DNA of 7,277 nt from Actinomycetes bacterium (GTDB taxonomy: Bacteria; Actinomycetota; Actinomycetes; Streptosporangiales; Streptosporangiaceae): positions 1 through 7,277 of the forward strand of contig JAFACJ010000535.1 in assembly GCA_023425615.1 (NCBI GenBank), read 5' to 3'. The notes under the pieces are model-generated. The model was not told the origin of the DNA. It saw only the letters and a list, made by a program, of their open reading frames with translations, and did no database searches. The translations under genes and the position numbers were made by a program. This document shows, piece after piece, positions 4,765 to 7,277 of the stretch (the first letter of the stretch is position 1; each line of letters starts with the position of its first letter).

Positions 4765-5295
4765 ATGTTCGAGAGATTCACCAAGGACGCCAGGGCCACC
4801 GTCCTCCAGGCCCAGGAGGAGGCGCGCTGGCTCCGGCACGACCAGATCGGCACCGGCCATCTGATGCTCGCCCTGCTGACCCTGGGCCACGGCGCGGTGG
4901 CGCGTGCCCTTGACTCCCGCGGCCTGGACCGGACGCGGCTGCGCTCCTTGATCATCGCGGAGACCGACGGGCTCGACCCCGGCGCCCTCGCCTCCATCGG
5001 CATCGACCTCGACGCCGTACGGCAGGCGACCGAGGCCGCCTTCGGGGAGGGCGCGCTCGACCGGCGCAGGGGCGGAGGCCGTCCGCGCTTCTCCGCCGAG
5101 GCCAAGAAGACCCTGGAGCTCTCCCTGCGGGTGGCGATCAACAACCGGCACCGGTCCATCGGCGACGGGCACATCCTGCTCGGGCTGCTCATGCTGCCGC
5201 AGAGCGCGCCCGTCCGCGCCCTGCGGCGGGACGAGACCGATCTCGACGCGCTCAAGGCCGCGGTCCTCACCGAACTCGGCGCGGAAGCTGCCTAG
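4765..5295 (+). CDS. Stand-alone double Clp-N domain protein (ClpC N-domain-like), no ATPase
   Basis: A 176-residue protein made only of two Clp-N repeats. The first (about 2-65) closely resembles the start of ClpC: 'MFERFTKDARATVLQAQEEA' then 'IGTGHLMLALL' at 28-38. The second (about 109-172) has 'FSAEAKKTLELS' and 'IGDGHILLGLL' at 132-142. A glycine/arginine linker (100-108) joins them. Full ClpC/ClpA continue into AAA+ modules with Walker motifs; none is present, and a normal stop follows, so this is a designed short form and not a truncation by frameshift. In ClpC the N-domain receives adaptors and phospho-arginine substrates. A free copy could act as an adaptor, a substrate-capturing chaperone, or a competitor that titrates adaptors away from ClpC; which one is unknown. 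AAAGGA (4751-4756) sits 8 nt before the ATG. It is co-transcribed with the HTH gene. Confidence 0.88.
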   Translation: MFERFTKDARATVLQAQEEARWLRHDQIGTGHLMLALLTLGHGAVARALDSRGLDRTRLRSLIIAETDGLDPGALASIGIDLDAVRQATEAAFGEGALDRRRGGGRPRFSAEAKKTLELSLRVAINNRHRSIGDGHILLGLLMLPQSAPVRALRRDETDLDALKAAVLTELGAEAA

Positions 5296-5326
5296 CCCAA
5301 ATCGTTACATTTGCCGTGATCTCGGC

Positions 5327-5332
5327 TACGCT
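5327..5332 (+). promoter_or_regulatory. -10 box of the 58-residue membrane protein gene (leaderless start)
   Basis: TACGCT is 7 nt before the ATG at 5340, with TTACAT (5305-5310) 16 bp upstream as a weak -35. No Shine-Dalgarno sequence is present. Confidence 0.45.
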
Positions 5333-5339
5333 CCCGCGC

Positions 5340-5516
5340 ATGGCTGAGAACCCCTCGGATCCCGCCAGGGACACCCATCAGTTCCGTCTGTTCGCCCAGC
5401 AGCAGGGGCAGCAGCCCGAGCAGGTCCCCTCAGGGGGGCTGCCGCTGGGCCTCATCGCCGGCGTCGCCGCCGTCCTCGTCATCATCGTGATCGCGGTGGT
5501 CGCCCTCATGCTGTAG
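5340..5516 (+). CDS. 58-residue single-span membrane protein
   Basis: A small protein with a hydrophilic, glutamine-rich N-terminus (about 1-34, including 'FAQQQGQQPEQ') and one strongly hydrophobic C-terminal helix (about 35-58, 'GLIAGVAAVLVIIVIAVVAL') that ends at the stop. It is therefore likely tail-anchored with the N-terminus in the cytoplasm. The ATG at 5340 is preferred over a GTG at 5316 because a TANNNT box stands 7 nt before it and the region between looks like a promoter. Codon third positions are mostly G/C, as in true genes here. I do not recognise a family. It follows the Clp-N gene by 44 bp but has its own apparent promoter. Its stop codon directly abuts the convergent tRNA-Ser gene. 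Confidence 0.65.
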   Translation: MAENPSDPARDTHQFRLFAQQQGQQPEQVPSGGLPLGLIAGVAAVLVIIVIAVVALML

Positions 5517-5603
5517 CGGAGGGTGTGGGATTCGAACCCACGGGACCCGTGAAGGCCCGGGCGCTTTCAAGGCGCCTGCACTCGTCCACTATGCGAACCC
5601 TCC
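5517..5603 (-). tRNA. tRNA-Ser, anticodon UGA
   Basis: On the minus strand a complete class II tRNA folds. The acceptor stem is GGAGGGT/ACCCTCC with discriminator G (base 5517); the D stem is GCA/TGC. The anticodon stem GGCGC/GCGCC encloses CTTGAAA, anticodon TGA, reading UCA and related serine codons. A long variable arm (18 nt, about 5 bp with a bulge) is diagnostic of serine, and the T arm is GTGGG-TTCGAAT-CCCAC. The 3' CCA is not encoded. The gene faces the 58-residue protein tail to tail with no gap, and sits head to head with the quinone oxidoreductase. Confidence 0.96.
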
Positions 5604-5615
5604 AGTGCCGACACC

Positions 5616-5621
5616 ACCATA
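5616..5621 (-). promoter_or_regulatory. Candidate -10 box of tRNA-Ser
   Basis: On the minus strand TATGGT (5621-5616) lies 12 nt before the mature 5' end of the tRNA, as expected for a tRNA promoter with a short 5' leader. No clear -35 is seen, because that position falls in the GC-rich palindrome. Confidence 0.35.
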
Positions 5622-5653
5622 GCGGGCGCGGCCCGGTGCCGCGCCCGCTATGG
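5617..5653. repeat. Perfect 16-bp inverted repeat with 5-bp loop between tRNA-Ser and the oxidoreductase gene
   Basis: The arms 5617-5632 and 5638-5653 are exact reverse complements (CCATAGCGGGCGCGGC outward to inward) around CCGGT. As RNA this is a very stable hairpin. It could terminate plus-strand transcription coming from the 58-residue gene, or act as a DNA dyad in the divergent promoter region. Confidence 0.85.
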
Positions 5654-5654
5654 G

Positions 5655-5660
5655 TAGCGT
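5655..5660 (+). promoter_or_regulatory. Candidate -10 box of the quinone oxidoreductase gene
   Basis: TAGCGT ends 7 nt before the ATG at 5668, the same geometry as at three other genes here. GAGG (5661-5664) lies 3 nt before the ATG and may help translation if the transcript begins further upstream. Confidence 0.4.
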
Positions 5661-5667
5661 GAGGTTC

Positions 5668-6630
5668 ATGCACGCGATCTCCATCCTCGAACCCGGCGGA
5701 CCAGAGAACCTCTCCTGGCGGGAGGTGCCCGACCCGGTTCCCGGGCCCGGCGAAGTGCTGCTGGAGGTGGCCGCGAGCGCCGTGAACCGGGCGGACGTCC
5801 TGCAGCGGCTCGGCTTCTACCCGCCGCCTGAGGGCGCCCCGGAGTACCCGGGCCTGGAGGCCGCGGGAACCGTCGTCGCCACCGGCCCCGGAGTGGACGG
5901 CTGGGCGGTCGGCGACCGGGTGTGCGCGCTGCTGACCGGCGGCGGGTACGCCGAGCGGGTGACCGTGGCGCAGGAACTGCTCCTGCCCGTCCCCGCCGGC
6001 CTGTCCACGGTGGAGGCCGCGGCCCTGCCCGAGGTCGTCTGCACCGTCTGGTCGAACGTCTTCATGCTCGCCTCCCTCAAGCCGGGAGAGCGGTTCCTGG
6101 TCCACGGAGGCGGCAGCGGGATCGGCACCATGGCGATCCAGCTCGCCAAGCAGCGCGGCGCCTTCACCGCCTGCACCGTCGGCACCGAGGCGAAGGCGCA
6201 CCGGTGCGTCGAACTGGGCGCCGACCTGACGATCAACTACCACACCGAGGACTTCGTCCAGGCCGGTGACTTCGATGTGATCCTCGACAACATGGGCGCC
6301 AAGTATCTGGACCGCAACATCTCGGCCCTGGCCCCCGGAGGGCGGCTGGTGGTGATCGGGTTGCAGGGCGGCTCCAAGGCGGAGCTGAACCTCGGCAAAC
6401 TGCTGAACAAGCGCGCCTCCGTCCACGCAACATCCTTGCGGGCCCGCCCGTTGGAGGAGAAGGCGGACATCGTCGCCTCCGTCCGCCAGAACGTGTGGCC
6501 GCTGCTGGAAGCGGGGGTGGTCCGCCCGGTGATCGACAGGGTGCTGCCGATGAGCCGGGCGGGAGAGGCGCACCAGATCATGGAGAGCAGCGGACATTTC
6601 GGCAAGATCCTGTTGGAGACTGGGGAGTCA
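5668..6630 (+). CDS. NAD(P)H quinone oxidoreductase, PIG3-type zinc-free MDR family
   Basis: A 321-residue medium-chain reductase, a normal family length (the TGA stop ends at 6633). The ATG at 5668 is chosen over one at 5650 because the first residues 'MHAISILEPGGPENL' match the usual start and the earlier ATG lies in the palindrome. The N-terminal GroES-like domain shows 'NRADVLQRLGFYPPPEG' (40-56), a signature of the PIG3/TP53I3 subgroup, and 'YPGLEAAGTV'. The Rossmann dinucleotide motif is 'VHGGGSGIGTMAIQLAK' (145-161), a variant with S-G-I-G. The cysteine ligands of zinc alcohol dehydrogenases are absent. Such enzymes reduce quinones, or enals, with NADPH in the cytoplasm, protecting against oxidative stress. 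It overlaps the Bpa gene (ATGA), so the two are translationally coupled. The physiological substrate is unknown. Confidence 0.9.
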
Positions 6631-7157
6631 TGAGCGAACAGCAGCACGAACCGCAGATGTTCATCGTCGGTCCCGGCGGTCCCGGTGCGGATGCCGGTAA
6701 GGACCAGGACGAGGAGCACCCGCGATCCCTCACCGACATGGTCGAGCAGCCGGCCAAGGTCATGCGGATCGGCGGCATGATCCGGCAGCTTCTGGAGGAG
6801 GTGAAGGCGGCACCACTGGACGAGGCGAGCCGCGCCCGCCTGCGGGAGATCCACAGCGCCTCGATCAAGGAGCTGGAGGACGGGCTCGCCCCCGAGCTGG
6901 TGGAGGAGCTGGAACGGCTCTCCCTGCCGTTCGCCTCGGAGGTGCCCAGCGAGTCGGAGCTGCGGATCGCCCAGGCCCAGCTCGTCGGCTGGCTGGAGGG
7001 CCTGTTCCACGGCATCCAGACCACGCTCTTCGCCCAGCAGATGGCGGCACGCGCCCAGCTGGAGCAGATGCGCCGCGCCCTGCCCGCCGGGCTCCTCCCC
7101 ACCGCCGGGGGCCAGCAGCCGGACGAGGAGCACCGTTCCAGCGGCCCCTACCTGTGA
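6630..7157 (+). CDS. bpa: Bacterial proteasome activator Bpa/PafE
   Basis: A 175-residue protein that closely resembles mycobacterial PafE (Rv3780) over its core: 'SLTDMVEQPAKVMRIGGMI', 'EVKAAPLDEASRARL', 'IKELEDGLAPEL' and 'AQAQLVGWLEGLFHGIQ' at about 33-130, then 'LFAQQMAARAQLEQMR'. The protein forms a dodecameric ring of four-helix bundles that docks on the 20S proteasome and opens its gate without ATP, admitting partly unfolded proteins, including the heat-shock repressor HspR in mycobacteria. Docking uses a C-terminal GQYL peptide; here the end is SGPYL, keeping Tyr-Leu with Pro in place of Gln. The N-terminal 32 residues are acidic, glycine-rich and probably disordered. The start ATG overlaps the preceding stop (ATGA), with GGGGAG 2 nt before it. 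Proteasome genes must be elsewhere in the genome. Confidence 0.95.
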   Translation: MSEQQHEPQMFIVGPGGPGADAGKDQDEEHPRSLTDMVEQPAKVMRIGGMIRQLLEEVKAAPLDEASRARLREIHSASIKELEDGLAPELVEELERLSLPFASEVPSESELRIAQAQLVGWLEGLFHGIQTTLFAQQMAARAQLEQMRRALPAGLLPTAGGQQPDEEHRSSGPYL

Positions 7158-7170
7158 GGCGGGGCTGAGC

Positions 7171-7215
7171 CGCGGGGGGGGGGGGGGGGGGGGCCCCCGC
7201 CCCCCCCCCCCCGCG
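7171..7215. other. G20/C-rich homopolymer block, probable assembly artefact over a terminator hairpin
   Basis: After CGC come 20 G (7174-7193), 5 C, one G and 13 C (7200-7212), then GCG. The block is thus a G-run/C-run inverted repeat flanked by matching CGC/GCG. It starts 14 bp after the Bpa stop, where a GC-rich terminator would be expected. Runs of this length are rare in genuine actinomycete DNA, so the true length is doubtful. Confidence 0.6.
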
Positions 7216-7277
7216 ACCAGGTCCTGCTGCGCCTGGTGACCGACCTCATCCAGGACCGGCACGCCCAGGACCTGCGG
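7215..7277 (+). CDS. Possible partial coding region of unknown function running off the window
   Basis: From 7215 the frame GAC CAG GTC CTG stays open to the end and gives 21 codons, every one ending in G or C. The opposite-strand frame has several T-ending codons. The peptide (DQVLLRLVTDLIQDRHAQDL then R) looks like an amphipathic helix. No start codon is visible because the frame enters the homopolymer block. I cannot assign a family. Confidence 0.3.

Noticed and set aside
5517..5603. tRNA-Ser as an integration (att) site for a mobile element
   Set aside because: No integrase gene, no repeated tRNA 3' fragment, and both sides carry ordinary chromosomal genes within the window.
5506..6597. 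363-codon open frame on the minus strand
   Set aside because: It is antisense to tRNA-Ser and the quinone oxidoreductase and has no recognisable domain.
6237..7262. 341-codon open frame on the minus strand
   Set aside because: It is antisense to Bpa and the end of the oxidoreductase, and it crosses the homopolymer block, which yields a glycine/proline run.

Overview
The window is high-GC DNA (roughly 70%, nearly all codon third positions G or C) from an actinomycete. The clearest marker is a bacterial proteasome activator (Bpa/PafE) gene, found in proteasome-bearing Actinobacteria. It sits in the tRNA-Ser / quinone oxidoreductase / Bpa order that I recall from mycobacteria and relatives. A filamentous order such as Streptosporangiales or Streptomycetales fits, but the genus cannot be fixed from sequence alone.

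Layout. (1) 1-1072 (+): the 3' end of a cysteine-rich double-psi beta-barrel (RlpA-like) protein, overlapped by a MauE/DoxX-like redox membrane protein. (2) 1073-1278: a convergent intergenic stretch of about 50% GC packed with overlapping inverted repeats. (3) 1279-2553 (-): an orphan AAA+/Orc1-Cdc6-like or STAND-like ATPase. Its promoter region carries two elements resembling the actinobacterial LexA (SOS) box. (4) 2665-3117 (+): a MarR-family regulator, divergent from the ATPase, with an inverted repeat over its promoter. (5) 3144-3530 (-): a small three-helix membrane protein. It is divergent from (6) 3547-4272 (+), a lipoprotein M15 (VanY/endolysin-like) peptidase, with only 16 bp between start codons. 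(7) 4509-5295 (+): a two-gene operon of a small HTH protein and a stand-alone double Clp-N domain protein, under a promoter carrying two perfect 18-bp palindromes. (8) 5340-5516 (+): a 58-residue single-span membrane protein whose stop codon abuts the 3' end of a convergent tRNA-Ser(UGA), 5517-5603 (-). (9) 5668-7157 (+): a PIG3-type NAD(P)H quinone oxidoreductase translationally coupled to Bpa. (10) 7174-7212 is a suspicious G20/C-rich homopolymer block, followed by the start of a further unidentified coding region.

Two neighbouring loci touch regulated proteolysis: the HTH/Clp-N operon and Bpa. The most distinctive unexplained item is the HTH/Clp-N operon, whose twin operator covers the -35 and -10 elements. 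Next are the LexA-like pair ahead of the ATPase and the cysteine-rich barrel paired with a disulfide-type membrane protein. Four genes share a TANNNT box 6-7 nt before ATG with weak or absent Shine-Dalgarno sequence, which suggests leaderless transcripts.
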